In this document: in pieces, positions 44,295 through 53,368 of the stretch
Numbering within the stretch: the first letter of the stretch is position 1
Layout of the letters: each line of letters begins with the position of its first letter
Source of the DNA: an uncultured Candidatus Cenarchaeum sp.
Lineage (GTDB): Archaea; Thermoproteota; Nitrososphaeria; Nitrososphaerales; Nitrosopumilaceae
Assembly: GCA_958295735.1 (NCBI GenBank)
Contig: OY282369.1
Span: 1,472,161 to 1,536,160, forward strand
Reading direction: 5' to 3'
DNA length: 64,000 bases
Position numbers and translations under genes: made by a program
The notes under the pieces: model-generated
Seen by the model: only the letters and a program-made list of their open reading frames with translations
What the model was told of the DNA's origin: nothing
Databases searched by the model: none

Positions 44295-45815
44295 CTACTG
44301 CGGCTCGATGGTGGACGGCGGCTTGCTGGACACGGCGTACGTGACCCAGGCCGCGCCGTCGACCTCGTTGGTTATCCTGTTGCTGACTGCCTCCAGCACG
44401 CCGTGGGGCAACCGCGTCCAGTCTGCCGTCATGGCGTCCACCGAGTCGACGACCCGCACGGTGACCACGCGCCCGTACAGCCGCTCGTCGCCCACCACCC
44501 CGACGGCCCTGTCGTCGCCCACGGCGGCGTACGCCTGCCACACCTCCCGGTACAGGCCGGCCTTCTCGAGCTCCTCCTCCACTATGGCGCTGGCATCCCT
44601 GCAGATGCGCAGCTTTTCGGCCGTGACCTCGCCCATCACGCGGACGGCGAGGCCGGGTCCCGGAAACGGGTGCCTGCCGATCAGCCCCTCCGGGACCCCC
44701 AGGACGGCGGCCACCCTCCTCACCTCGTCCTTGTACAGGTCCCTCAGGGGCTCCAGCACCCCCATGCCCAGGTCCTCCGGCAGCCCGCCCACGTTGTGGT
44801 GCGACTTTATCACCGAGGCCGGCCCCTTGGAAACGCCGCTCTCGATGACGTCCGGGTACAGCGTCCCCTGCGCCAGCCACCTGAACGGGCCGTTGGCCTC
44901 CGCGAACTCCGAAAAGGCCGCCGCGAACTCCTCGCCGACGGCCAGGCGCTTCTCCTCCGGGTCGGCCACCCCTTCCAGCCTGGACAGGAACCTGCCCGCC
45001 GCGTCCACCCTGTGGAACCGGACGCCGAAGTTGTCCCGGAACATCGCCTCTATGCCGTCGGCCTCGCCCCTGCGCAGCAGGCCGTTGTCCACGAAGACGC
45101 ACGCGAGCCTCCCGCCCGCGGCCCTGTGTATGAGCAGGGCCGCCACGGTCGAGTCTATGCCGCCGCTCACGCCGCACAGGATCCCGCCCTCCGTCGCGCC
45201 TATCTTCCTCACGGACTCCTCCACGAACGCCTCCATGGTCCACTCCCTCCGGGCGCCGCATATGCGCACCGCGAAGTTCTCCAGGACGGCCGCGCCCCCC
45301 TCCGTGTGGGCCACCTCCGGGTGGAACTGTATGCCGTACACCGACCTGTCCCTGTCCGCGATGGCCGCCGCGGCCGCCGCCCCCGTGTGGCCTATGACGC
45401 TGAACCCGGCCGGCACCGCCTCCGCCTCGTCGCCGTGGCTCATCCACGCCCTGGTGCCGCCGCCCAGCCCCCCGAGCAGGTCGCCCCCGTCGTCCACCGT
45501 GAGCCGCGCCGAGCCGTACTCCCTGTTGGCCCGCTTCACCTTCCCGCCGAACCTGTCCACTATCACCTGGTGGCCGTAGCATATGCCCAGCACGGGCACC
45601 CCGAGCCCGAATATCCCGGCATCCGGCAGCGGCGCGCCGTCCTCGTACACGCTGGCCGGCCCGCCCGACAGTATTATCCCCCTGGCCTCCGGCCCGATCT
45701 CGGCGGCCGGCGTGTCGTGCGGGACGAGCTCGGCGCGCACCGAGGCGTCCCTTATCCTGCGGCAGATGAGGTGGCTGTACTGGGAGCCGAAGTCCAGCAC
45801 CGCGATCCTGTCCAC
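44295..45815 (-). CDS. guaA: GMP synthase (glutamine-hydrolysing)
   Basis: 506 residues, fused bacterial-style form. The N-terminal class I amidotransferase domain has the nucleophile in GICYGHQV and the HPEV motif (FHPEVAHTEGG). The ATP pyrophosphatase domain has the PP-loop GVSGGIDSTVAAL, and the dimerisation domain has FPGPGLAVRVMGEV. It converts XMP to GMP, downstream of GuaB encoded at 50940. Many archaea split this enzyme into two subunits; here it is single. GTG start lies 4 nt after the stop of the coiled-coil protein gene. Confidence 0.96.
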   Translation of the reverse strand: MDRIAVLDFGSQYSHLICRRIRDASVRAELVPHDTPAAEIGPEARGIILSGGPASVYEDGAPLPDAGIFGLGVPVLGICYGHQVIVDRFGGKVKRANREYGSARLTVDDGGDLLGGLGGGTRAWMSHGDEAEAVPAGFSVIGHTGAAAAAAIADRDRSVYGIQFHPEVAHTEGGAAVLENFAVRICGARREWTMEAFVEESVRKIGATEGGILCGVSGGIDSTVAALLIHRAAGGRLACVFVDNGLLRRGEADGIEAMFRDNFGVRFHRVDAAGRFLSRLEGVADPEEKRLAVGEEFAAAFSEFAEANGPFRWLAQGTLYPDVIESGVSKGPASVIKSHHNVGGLPEDLGMGVLEPLRDLYKDEVRRVAAVLGVPEGLIGRHPFPGPGLAVRVMGEVTAEKLRICRDASAIVEEELEKAGLYREVWQAYAAVGDDRAVGVVGDERLYGRVVTVRVVDSVDAMTADWTRLPHGVLEAVSNRITNEVDGAAWVTYAVSSKPPSTIEPQ

Positions 45816-45819
45816 GGGG

Positions 45820-46485
45820 TCACCCCGAGGCCTCTTCGTGCATCCTGGACAGCGACCAGCGTAGCGCGCCGGTGATCTCCTTGGCCCTCTCCTCGGTGCG
45901 GTAGCCGCCGACGGTTATCCTGCCCATGCCGCCGTCCTCGTTCGTCTCTATGGACAGGGAGATGCCGCCCTCGCCGCCGCGGCCCTCCGCTTCCGCCTCC
46001 GCTGCGTCCCGCGCCTCCATCCTGGCCACCACCCCGTTCCTGAAGAACGACCGGAACGGGCCCGCCTCGGGATCCAGGCGCACGCCCTCCGCCGGCACCA
46101 CGGTTATGCGCTCGGGCGCCACGTAGCCGGTGGCTATGTGCGTCCCGCCGCCGCCCTCTATGCGGAACGGCTCGCCCTCCTCTCCCGCGGGCGCCTCCCC
46201 CGGGGCCGCGGCGGCCGCGGCGGCCGCGGCGGCCGCGGCCGCATCCACGCGGGGCGCCGCCTCCTCGGCCGCCTCGGCCGTCGGCGCCGCCTCCGGCTCC
46301 TGGGAGCGCAGCTGGGATGCCTTCGTGAAGCTCGCCCTGCCCAGCACCGAGTCGATCACCTCCAGGCATTTTTTGAGCATCTCGGCCTCCTTCTCGTGCT
46401 CTTCTATCTTTTCGGCGACGTACTCCCTCGCGTCCAGTATGCCGCGGACCCTGCTGCCCTCGTCCGCCTGCTCCGCGCTCTCCAC
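45820..46485 (-). CDS. Coiled-coil protein with poly-alanine tract, unknown
   Basis: 221 residues. An N-terminal coiled coil (AREYVAEKIEEHEKEAEMLKK) is followed by an Ala/Glu-rich linker with a run of 13 alanines (46203-46242) and a C-terminal alpha/beta domain of about 110 residues (GYVAPERITVVPAEGVRLDP, FFRNGVVARMEARDA, GRITVGGYRTEERAKEI). I do not recognise a family. GTG at 46485 agrees with the TATA box GTTTTATAC (46506-46514). It is in an operon with guaA. Confidence 0.75.
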   Translation of the reverse strand: MESAEQADEGSRVRGILDAREYVAEKIEEHEKEAEMLKKCLEVIDSVLGRASFTKASQLRSQEPEAAPTAEAAEEAAPRVDAAAAAAAAAAAAAPGEAPAGEEGEPFRIEGGGGTHIATGYVAPERITVVPAEGVRLDPEAGPFRSFFRNGVVARMEARDAAEAEAEGRGGEGGISLSIETNEDGGMGRITVGGYRTEERAKEITGALRWSLSRMHEEASG

Positions 46486-46505
46486 GCGCTGAGGCCGGGC
46501 AGCGG

Positions 46506-46514
46506 GTATAAAAC
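46506..46514 (-). promoter_or_regulatory. TATA box of the coiled-coil gene and guaA
   Basis: CGTTTTATACC on the minus strand is centred 25 nt before the GTG at 46485. Confidence 0.6.
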
Positions 46515-46584
46515 GATTCCAAGCGCCGGCGGCGCGCCCGTCCCGCGGCGGCGGCTCCGCGCGGCGGGGGATCGGGCCGGCCGC

Positions 46585-46697
46585 GGCGGTTGCACCTGGA
46601 GGGCGGCGCCGGCGGCGCTCCCCCTCACGGCTGCGCAAGTCGGCGTTCGTCCCGGATCAGTTGCACCGGGAGGGCGGCGCCGGCGGCGCTCCCCCGC
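46585..46697. repeat. Duplicated 36-bp element upstream of dph2
   Basis: A block containing GGAGGGCGGCGCCGGCGGCG after GTTGCACC occurs at about 46588-46625 and again at 46659-46695, 71 bp apart, with a single C/T-type difference near its start. Confidence 0.8.
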
Positions 46698-46700
46698 AAT

Positions 46701-46711
46701 TGGTTTAAATC
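46701..46711 (+). promoter_or_regulatory. TATA box of dph2
   Basis: TGGTTTAAATC, centred about 28 nt before the GTG at 46734. Confidence 0.6.
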
Positions 46712-46733
46712 CGAACCGCCGGCCCTCCGGCCC

Positions 46734-47735
46734 GTGATAGTGGTAGACGAGGAGCGGATATTCAAGGCCATAGAGGAGAAGAGGCCCGCCTCGGTGGCGC
46801 TCAACGGGCCCGACGGCATCCTGCCGCAGGTGCAAAAGGCGGCCTCCCGGGTGATGGAGAGGTTCGGGATACCGGCGTACGTGATAGCGGACGCCACGTG
46901 GGGGACGTGCGATCTCAACTCGGCCGGCGCCAAGACGCTCGGCGCCGAGATGCTGTTCAACGTGGGGCACACCATAAACGCCGGCGAGTACCCGGGGAAC
47001 GTCTACCTGGTGGACGCGTTCGACGACGTAAAGTTCGACGGGGTGGCGGCCAAGGCGGCCGCGATGCTCGCGGGGACCAGGATATCGCTGGTGACCGACA
47101 GCCAGCACCTCGACCAGGTGGGCCCCGTGAGGGAGGTGCTGGAGTCGGCCGGGGTGGAGGTGGTGGTGGGCGGGGGCAAGGGGCAGCTCAACGACGGGCA
47201 GGTATTCGGCTGCGAGTTCTACCCCGCGACGGATGCCAGGGATTCGGGGGGCGCGGCGGCCAACGTGTTCCTGGGCCAGAGCAGCTTCCACGCGGCCGGC
47301 GTGGCGCTTGCCACGGGCCTGCCCACGTACGCCCTGGACCCGTACTTCAACGAGGTCAGGGAGGTCACCGAGTTCGCCCGAAAGCTGCGCAAAAAGGCCA
47401 CCCTCGCCGTGTACAAGGCCGCCGAGGCCAGGACCTTCGGCGTCGTGGTGGGGCTCAAGGAGGGCCAGCTGTCCAAGACGGCGGGGCTCCGGTTCAAGAG
47501 GGAGCTGGAAAAGGCCGGCAAGTCCGTGCAGCTGTTCGCCATGACTGACATAACCAACGAGAGGCTCCGCTCCCTGCGCGGGATCGACGCCTTCATCCAG
47601 GTGGCGTGCCCGAGGATATCGACGGACAACCGGTTCGACATGCCCGTGCTCTCCACCCCGCAGGGCAACGCGCTGCTCAGGGTGCTCCGCGGCGAGGGCG
47701 AGGGCGAGTACCTGCGGCTGCCCCACTGGCTCTGA
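46734..47735 (+). CDS. dph2: Diphthamide biosynthesis enzyme Dph2
   Basis: 333 residues. Dph2 is the non-classical radical SAM enzyme that transfers 3-amino-3-carboxypropyl to the histidine of elongation factor 2. The three cysteines that hold the 4Fe-4S cluster, one per domain, are visible: Cys59 (WGTCD), Cys160 (FGCEF) and Cys292 (VACPRIS). The HTIN-like segment GHTINAGEY and FIQVACPR are family hallmarks. GTG start is placed by the promoter and by the family N-terminus. Confidence 0.94.
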   Translation: MIVVDEERIFKAIEEKRPASVALNGPDGILPQVQKAASRVMERFGIPAYVIADATWGTCDLNSAGAKTLGAEMLFNVGHTINAGEYPGNVYLVDAFDDVKFDGVAAKAAAMLAGTRISLVTDSQHLDQVGPVREVLESAGVEVVVGGGKGQLNDGQVFGCEFYPATDARDSGGAAANVFLGQSSFHAAGVALATGLPTYALDPYFNEVREVTEFARKLRKKATLAVYKAAEARTFGVVVGLKEGQLSKTAGLRFKRELEKAGKSVQLFAMTDITNERLRSLRGIDAFIQVACPRISTDNRFDMPVLSTPQGNALLRVLRGEGEGEYLRLPHWL

Positions 47736-47762
47736 CCGCCCGCGGCGGCCTGGCGCGCGGGG

Positions 47763-48818
47763 CTAGGGCCTCAGCAGCATCTTGCCGAACAGGCCCTTCC
47801 CGCGCAGCATCCTGGCGTGGGCCTCGGCCGCCCGCTCCAGCGGGTACTCCGAGTCTATCACGGCCCTTATGGCGCCCCGCGACATCCAGTGCAGGCCCCT
47901 CTCCAGCTCCGCCCTCGTCCCCTGGGTCGAGCCCAGCACCGATATGCCCTCGCCCACGAGGCGGCGCAGATCGGTGCGCACGTCGTACCCCGTGGTGGCC
48001 CCCGTGGTCACCAGGGTGCCCCCCCTGCGTAGCAGCGCCAGCGCGCGGCCCCAGTGGTCGCCGCCCACGTGCTCGTACACGACGTCCACCCCGCCGCCGC
48101 CGAGGCGCCGGGCGGCGCGGGCCGCCTCTTCGTCCCACCCGCCCGCGCGGTGGTCCACCGCATAATCGGCCCCCAGTTCCAGGCACCTGTCAAGCTTGTC
48201 TCCGCTCGCCGTGGCTATCACCGAGCAGCCGTGCAGCTTTGCTATCTGTATGCCGAACATGCCCATGCCCGAGCCCCCGCCCATCACGAGGACGGTCTGC
48301 CCGGGGCGCACGGCGGCGCGCCCCGCCAGCATGTGCCAGGACGTCATGAGGGTCATGGACGCGGCGGCGGCCTCGTCCGTGCCGACGCCGTCGGGGATGC
48401 GGACGGCGTTGGCCTCCGGCAGGCGCGCCAGCTCGCAGTAGCCGCCCCAGAGGGGCCCCGTCTGGAACCCCCAGACGGACCGGCGCCGGCAGTTGTACTC
48501 CCTGCCCGAGGTGCACTCGCCGCACACCCTGCACGACAGGTTGCCGTGCGAGACGACCCTGTCGCCCGCGCGCAGGTGCCGGACGCCGGGCCCCGCCTCC
48601 ACGACCTCGCCGGCCGCATCGGTGCCCGATATGTGCGGCAGGGGCACCTTGATGGGGCTGCCCCTCATGCCCCAGATGTCGTCGTGGTTGAGCGCGGCGG
48701 CCTTCACCCTGAAGACCACCTCGCCTGGCCCCGCCGAGGGCGGATCCACGTCCCTCACGCTCAGTATGGACGCAAAGTCGTCGTCTGCAGCGTACCGGTC
48801 GTACACGAGTGCCCTCAT
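47763..48818 (-). CDS. Zinc-type alcohol dehydrogenase / MDR reductase
   Basis: 351 residues of the medium-chain dehydrogenase superfamily. N-terminal GroES-like domain with LNHDDIWGMRG and HISGTDAAGEVVEAG; structural zinc cysteines in CRVCGECTSGREYNC; Rossmann motif VLVMGGGSGMGMFGIQIAK. Usual catalytic Cys is replaced by the N-H-D pattern, as in quinone/enoyl-thioester reductases, so an enoyl-CoA-type reductase (for instance acryloyl-CoA reductase of the 3-hydroxypropionate/4-hydroxybutyrate cycle) is possible. TATA box at 48839-48848. Confidence 0.88.
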   Translation of the reverse strand: MRALVYDRYAADDDFASILSVRDVDPPSAGPGEVVFRVKAAALNHDDIWGMRGSPIKVPLPHISGTDAAGEVVEAGPGVRHLRAGDRVVSHGNLSCRVCGECTSGREYNCRRRSVWGFQTGPLWGGYCELARLPEANAVRIPDGVGTDEAAAASMTLMTSWHMLAGRAAVRPGQTVLVMGGGSGMGMFGIQIAKLHGCSVIATASGDKLDRCLELGADYAVDHRAGGWDEEAARAARRLGGGGVDVVYEHVGGDHWGRALALLRRGGTLVTTGATTGYDVRTDLRRLVGEGISVLGSTQGTRAELERGLHWMSRGAIRAVIDSEYPLERAAEAHARMLRGKGLFGKMLLRP

Positions 48819-48838
48819 GCGGGGAGGGCGGGGCGCGA

Positions 48839-48848
48839 AATAATATAC
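48839..48848 (-). promoter_or_regulatory. TATA box of the MDR reductase gene
   Basis: GGTATATTATT on the minus strand, 26 nt before the ATG at 48818. Confidence 0.6.
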
Positions 48849-48970
48849 CTGCCGCGCCGGCGGCCGCGGCGGCCCGGCCGGAACAGGGACAGCGGCAGGT
48901 AGCGGCGGGCCGCCCCCCGATCCCGCGCCCGGATCGGCGCGCGCGTCTGCGCGACTGTCCCTCTACAAAC

Positions 48971-48981
48971 AATTATAATTC
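48971..48981 (+). promoter_or_regulatory. TATA box of csl4-pheA
   Basis: AATTATAATTC, centred about 26 nt before the csl4 ATG at 49001. Confidence 0.65.
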
Positions 48982-49000
48982 AAGCGCCGCGACGCGCGGC

Positions 49001-49558
49001 ATGGCTGGCCAGATCAGCATGCCGGGCGACCGAATAGCGTACATAGAGGAGTACGTGCCTGGCCGCAACACCTTCGACGACGGCGACGCGGTGAGGGCGG
49101 CCGTGGTGGGCTCGCCGGTGATCGACAGGGAGCAGCGCACGGCCAGCATACGGGACCCCAAGGGCCTGACCGTGCCGGACGCGGGGGACACCATAGTGGG
49201 CACGGTGGCCGCCGTCATGTCCACCATGTTCGCGGTGGCCATAAAGTTCATCAACGGCAGGCCGATCACGTCCGGCGTGGAGTGCATCTGCTCCACGAGG
49301 AGCATGCGCAGGAACGCCGTGGTGGCCCTTCCCAACGACGTGGTCGTGCTCAAGATAGCCAGCCACCTGAACGGGGCCATCCACGCGAAGATGGACGAGC
49401 CGGAGCTGGGGATACTGTTCACCAAGTGCCGCAAGTGCGGCCTGCGCGTCATAACGAGCCGCGACGGCGTCAAGTGCGTCGAGTGCGGCTGGTTCGACGA
49501 GAGGAAGCTGTCCTCGGCCTTCGGGGACGCGCGCGCCGTGGAACTGGCCGGAGGGTAG
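49001..49558 (+). CDS. csl4: Exosome RNA-binding subunit Csl4
   Basis: 185 residues: short N-terminal domain (MPGDRIAYIEEYVPGRNTF), S1-type RNA-binding domain (GDTIVGTVAAVMSTMFAVAIKF) and a C-terminal zinc ribbon (CRKCGLRVI..CVECGW). It caps the archaeal exosome and helps recruit RNA. Prephenate dehydratase begins 4 nt after its stop. Confidence 0.93.
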   Translation: MAGQISMPGDRIAYIEEYVPGRNTFDDGDAVRAAVVGSPVIDREQRTASIRDPKGLTVPDAGDTIVGTVAAVMSTMFAVAIKFINGRPITSGVECICSTRSMRRNAVVALPNDVVVLKIASHLNGAIHAKMDEPELGILFTKCRKCGLRVITSRDGVKCVECGWFDERKLSSAFGDARAVELAGG

Positions 49559-49562
49559 CGGC

Positions 49563-50438
49563 GTGGCGGCCGCGGGCGGCCCCCGCGGCCGCGTGTCCGG
49601 CGTGGCGTTCCAGGGCGAGCCGGGGGCGTACAGCGAGGACGCGGCGGCGCGGTTCTTCGCCGGGCGCTCCGCGGAAATAAGGACGGTGCCGTGCGCTACC
49701 TTCGCCGAGGCGCTGGGCAGCACGGAGCGCGGCGAGACCGACTATACCATGCTGCCCGTGGAGAACTCGCTGGCGGGGAGCGTCGGGGAGAGCATCGATC
49801 TGCTGTACGGCACGCCGCTGCGGGCCGTCGGCGAGTCGTACTACAAGGTGGAGCACTGCCTGATAGGCACGGGCCGGCCGGACCAGGTCTCCACCGTATA
49901 CTCGCACCCGCAGGCGCTCGGCCAGTGCAGGCGGTTCATACAGGGCGCCGGAATGAAGGCCGTGCCCACCTACGACACGGCCGGGAGCGTCAGGATGGTC
50001 AAGGGCATGGGCTCGGATGCCGCGGCGTGCATAGCGAGCAGGGCGGCGGCCGAGCTGAACGGGATGCCCGTGATGGCGGAGGGGATAGCGGACGAGCCGG
50101 GCAACTACACCAGGTTCCTGGCCATGGCGCGCGAGGGGGGGGCGCTCCCGGCCCCCGCGGGGGCGGCCGGCGAGAAGACGTCCGTGATATTCTCGGTGCG
50201 GCACGAGCCCGGCGCCCTGCACCGGATAGTCAGGGCCTTCCACGAGAACGGCACGAGCATGACCAAGATAGAGTCCCGGCCCAGGAGGGGGGCCCCCTGG
50301 GAGTACAACTTTTACGTGGACTTTGAGGGCGGGCCCTCCGACCCCCCCACCGCCGCCATGCTGGAGGGCATGCGGGGCGATGCGCTGTTCTTCAAGGTTC
50401 TGGGCACCTACCCGGCGGCCCGTACTCGCGGCCCCTAG
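49563..50438 (+). CDS. pheA: Prephenate dehydratase
   Basis: 291 residues. Catalytic domain with VAFQGEPGAYSEDAAARFF, DYTMLPVENSLAGSVGES and the TRF motif in NYTRFLAMAREGG; a C-terminal ACT domain (SVRHEPGALHRIVRAF, MTKIESRPRRGAPWEYNFYVDF) gives phenylalanine feedback control. It makes phenylpyruvate. GTG start follows csl4 by 4 nt. Ends overlap the convergent membrane-protein gene by 4 bp. Confidence 0.95.
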   Translation: MAAAGGPRGRVSGVAFQGEPGAYSEDAAARFFAGRSAEIRTVPCATFAEALGSTERGETDYTMLPVENSLAGSVGESIDLLYGTPLRAVGESYYKVEHCLIGTGRPDQVSTVYSHPQALGQCRRFIQGAGMKAVPTYDTAGSVRMVKGMGSDAAACIASRAAAELNGMPVMAEGIADEPGNYTRFLAMAREGGALPAPAGAAGEKTSVIFSVRHEPGALHRIVRAFHENGTSMTKIESRPRRGAPWEYNFYVDFEGGPSDPPTAAMLEGMRGDALFFKVLGTYPAARTRGP

Positions 50439-50929
50439 AACCCGCGCGGCCTCCTCGCGCTGAACGCGGCGCTGAACCCCGCTATGACCATCCCCGATAT
50501 TATGACCAGCACGTGGTAGGTGAAGTGGATGGGGTCGGTGCTGATGTGCGCCGTCCCCTCGACGCGCAGGCCGGACTGCCCGGTGTTCTGCACGTGCAGC
50601 CTGCTCTCGCCGTCGGCCGCGTGCGACCACGAGAGGTCGGCCCCGCCCTTGTGGGAGGCGAGCGGCATGCCGCCAGGGCCGCCGCCCGGCACCGAGAGCT
50701 CCACGTCGAAGGCCTCCGCCTCTATCTTCACGCGCTGCTCCGCGCCGGCCGGCGCGTCGAACCTGTACGAGACGCGCTCTCCAGTGCGCAGGTCGTCTTC
50801 TATGGCCACCTCCTGTATGCCCAGGGCCAGGGCGAACGCGGCCGCGCCTATCCCCATTATGGCGGCCCCGACGGCCATCCCTATCACGGTCCTCTTGGTG
50901 ATCACGGGGCCCCGAGGGGGGCCGCTCAT
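50435..50929 (-). CDS. Small membrane protein, unknown function
   Basis: 164 residues with an N-terminal helix (VIGMAVGAAIMGIGAAAFALALG), a beta-rich extracytoplasmic domain of about 95 residues (VSYRFDAPAGAEQRVKIEAE, LHVQNTGQSGLRVEG) and a C-terminal helix (VLVIISGMVIAGFSAAFSA). The layout suggests a membrane-tethered sandwich domain outside the cell. The gene follows guaB by 10 nt on the same strand. No family is recognised. Confidence 0.75.
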   Translation of the reverse strand: MSGPPRGPVITKRTVIGMAVGAAIMGIGAAAFALALGIQEVAIEDDLRTGERVSYRFDAPAGAEQRVKIEAEAFDVELSVPGGGPGGMPLASHKGGADLSWSHAADGESRLHVQNTGQSGLRVEGTAHISTDPIHFTYHVLVIISGMVIAGFSAAFSARRPRGF

Positions 50930-50939
50930 AAAAAGCAGC

Positions 50940-52382
50940 CTACGCCGGGGAGACGTCGTGCGGCTGGCTCTCGACGAATCCGGCGCGCGAGATCTTCACG
51001 AACTCGGCGTTCTGCTGCATCTGCGGTATGGTGCGGGCCCCGCAGTAGCTCAGCCCGGAGCGGATCCCGCCGGTCAGCTGCTTCAGTATGTCGGTGACGC
51101 TCCCCCTGTGCGGGACGACGGCCTCCACCCCCTCGGCCACGTAGTCGTTCAGGTCGTCGCCGGCCCCCGTGCCGCTGCCCGGCTCCTTGGTGCCGCGCCC
51201 CAGCGAGGCGCCCAGCGAGGCCATCCCGCGGTACACCTTGAACCTCTTGCCGTTCTTCATGAGGACCGCCCCCGGGGACTCGTCGGTGCCCCCCAGCATG
51301 CTGCCCACCATCACGGACGAGGCGCCGGCGGCGAGGGCCTTGGTGGCGTCGCCGGACGTCCTGGTGCCGCCGTCGGATATCACCGGCACGCCGTGGTCGG
51401 CGGCGGCGCGGACGCAGTCCAGGACGGCGGTGAGCTGCGGCACGCCGGACCCCGTCACCACCCTGGTTATGCAGATGGAGCCCGAGCCCACCCCGACCTT
51501 CACGGCGTCCACGCCGGCCCGCGCCAGGTCCTCGGCCCCCTGCGCGGTGGCCACGTTGCCGGCTATGATCTCGCAGTCGGGGAAGGCCCTCTTTATGCTG
51601 CGCACGGCCGTCACGGCGTTGCTGCTGTGGCCGTGCGCGATGTCCACCACTATGGCGTCGGCGCCGGCCCCCAGCAGGGACTCGGCCCTCTCCAGAAAGT
51701 CGCCCTTCACCCCCACGGCGGCCCCGACCAGGGGGCGCCCCTTCCCGTCCTTGGCGGCGTTCGGGTAGTTGTCCCTGTCCGTGATGTCCTTGCTGGTTAT
51801 GAGGCCGCAGACGCGCCCCTCCCCGTCGACCAGCGGCAGCTTTTCCACCCTGTGCCGGCGCAGCAGCTCCTTGGCATCCTCTATGCCCGTGCCGGCCTCG
51901 GCCGTCACGACGTCCTTGGTCATGACGTCCCGCACGAGGGCCCCCTCCCCGCCGAGCCCGAACGCGATGTCCCGCTCCGTGAGTATGCCGGCCAGCTTGG
52001 ACCCGGCGCCGACCGCCAGCAGGCCCGAGACGCCCTTCTCGCGCATGTAGCCCACGGCCTCGGCCACCGTCTGGTCCGGCCGCACCGAGTACGGGTTCTC
52101 TATCATGATGCTGCCCGAGCGCTTCACGCGGAGCACCTCCCCGACCTGCTCGTCCACGGAAAGGAAGCGGTGCACTATCCCGATGCCGCCCTCGCGGGCC
52201 ATGGCCACCGCCATGGACGACTCCGTCACCGTGTCCATGTTGGCGCTCACCAGCGGGATCCCGAGCGATATGTTCCGGGACAGCCGCGTGCGCAGGTCCG
52301 CCTGGGAGCGGCTGGTGACGTCCGAGTACTTTGGTACGAGGAGCACATCGTCGAACGTGAGCCCCTCCCTGAATTCCAACAT
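50940..52382 (-). CDS. guaB: Inosine-5'-monophosphate dehydrogenase
   Basis: 480 residues. TIM barrel start [19 protein letters not shown], a pair of CBS domains (about residues 90-205, [17 protein letters not shown]), catalytic loop cysteine in [15 protein letters not shown], and [20 protein letters not shown] plus the flap YRGMASLGA. It makes XMP for GuaA. ATG at 52382 gives the normal N-terminus; the TATA box (52411-52420) is 33 nt upstream. Confidence 0.96.
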   Translation of the reverse strand: MLEFREGLTFDDVLLVPKYSDVTSRSQADLRTRLSRNISLGIPLVSANMDTVTESSMAVAMAREGGIGIVHRFLSVDEQVGEVLRVKRSGSIMIENPYSVRPDQTVAEAVGYMREKGVSGLLAVGAGSKLAGILTERDIAFGLGGEGALVRDVMTKDVVTAEAGTGIEDAKELLRRHRVEKLPLVDGEGRVCGLITSKDITDRDNYPNAAKDGKGRPLVGAAVGVKGDFLERAESLLGAGADAIVVDIAHGHSSNAVTAVRSIKRAFPDCEIIAGNVATAQGAEDLARAGVDAVKVGVGSGSICITRVVTGSGVPQLTAVLDCVRAAADHGVPVISDGGTRTSGDATKALAAGASSVMVGSMLGGTDESPGAVLMKNGKRFKVYRGMASLGASLGRGTKEPGSGTGAGDDLNDYVAEGVEAVVPHRGSVTDILKQLTGGIRSGLSYCGARTIPQMQQNAEFVKISRAGFVESQPHDVSPA

Positions 52383-52410
52383 CGATCCGCAGGCGTGAGT
52401 CCCGAAAATC

Positions 52411-52420
52411 ATTATAAGCT
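52411..52420 (-). promoter_or_regulatory. TATA box of guaB
   Basis: AGCTTATAAT on the minus strand, 33 nt before the ATG. It overlaps the last codons and stop of folP. Confidence 0.55.
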
Positions 52421-53299
52421 TTTGTCCGCGGCCCCGCCGATCCGGGCCCGCCGCCGCCGGGCCCGGCGGCCTATGCCCGCCGCGGCCGCGTCGACCGCGG
52501 CGGCGGTCGCCGCGACGTCGTGCGTCCTCACCGCGTCGGCGCCCCTCATCACGGCGAGCGCCTCGAACGCCAGCGAGCCGGGCAGCCGCGAGGCCGGATC
52601 CTCCTGGCCGAAGAGCGCGCCGAGGAAGGACTTGCGCGAGACGGACGCGAGCAGGGGCAGCCCCGCCCCCTCGCCGACCTCGCGCAGGCGGTCCAGCACC
52701 TCCGCGTCGCGCCGCGCCGCGCCGGACGAGGCGATCCTGGAGAACAGCCTCCCCCTCCCCCCCCTCCGGAAGAACCCGACCGCGGGATCCGCCACCGCCC
52801 GGCCCGGCGGCACGCCGGCGCGCGCGGCCAGCTCCGCGCTCTCGCGCAGGGCCGAGGCCGTCTCGCCGGGCCCGCCGTCCCGGGCCCGCCGGCGGTGGGC
52901 GCACAGCACCACGGAGGGCGAGTGCCGCGACAGGACGGCGGCCATGCCGGGATCGTGCTTCAGGCCGGTGACGTCGTTCAGTATGGAGGCGCCGCTCCTC
53001 ATGCCGGCCTCGGCCGCGGCGGCCCTGCACGTGTCGACGGAGACGGGCAGGCCCGCCGCGCCCACGGCGGCCTCGACGGCGCGCGCCACGCGCCGCGCCT
53101 CGGCCTCCTCCGGCACGGCGGCGCGCAGGTACGGCGCCGTGGACATGCCGCCCACGTCTATGATGTCGGCCCCCTCGGCCTCCATCCTGGCAGCCGCGCG
53201 GGCCGCATCCCCGTACCCGGCGGCCACCGACCCCTTGTAGAACGACTCGGGGCTCGCGTTTATCACGCCCATGATCCGCACGGGGCGGCTGCCGCCCAC
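52412..53299 (-). CDS. folP: Dihydropteroate synthase-like protein
   Basis: 295 residues. The DHPS signatures are MGVINASPESFYKG, GADIIDVGGMSTAP, PVSVDTCRAA, ASILNDVTGL, DPAVGFFRRGG, LLASVSRKSFLGALFG and VRTHDV. It joins the pterin to an aminobenzoate-type partner; in archaea the product may be a modified folate. GTG at 53299 is the likely start. The gene is divergent from mptE with a shared promoter region, a pterin module. Confidence 0.9.
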   Translation of the reverse strand: MGGSRPVRIMGVINASPESFYKGSVAAGYGDAARAAARMEAEGADIIDVGGMSTAPYLRAAVPEEAEARRVARAVEAAVGAAGLPVSVDTCRAAAAEAGMRSGASILNDVTGLKHDPGMAAVLSRHSPSVVLCAHRRRARDGGPGETASALRESAELAARAGVPPGRAVADPAVGFFRRGGRGRLFSRIASSGAARRDAEVLDRLREVGEGAGLPLLASVSRKSFLGALFGQEDPASRLPGSLAFEALAVMRGADAVRTHDVAATAAAVDAAAAGIGRRARRRRARIGGAADKSL

Positions 53300-53338
53300 G
53301 CGGACCGGGCCCAGGCGGGACTCTGGCCGCTGCACACG

Positions 53339-53347
53339 GTTTATGAC
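53339..53347. promoter_or_regulatory. Shared AT-rich promoter of folP and mptE
   Basis: GTTTATGAC lies 27 nt before the mptE ATG (53369) and about 44 nt before the folP GTG (53299). It is the only AT-rich box between the two divergent genes. Confidence 0.55.
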
Positions 53348-53368
53348 ACGCCGCGCAGATTTGAGGGT

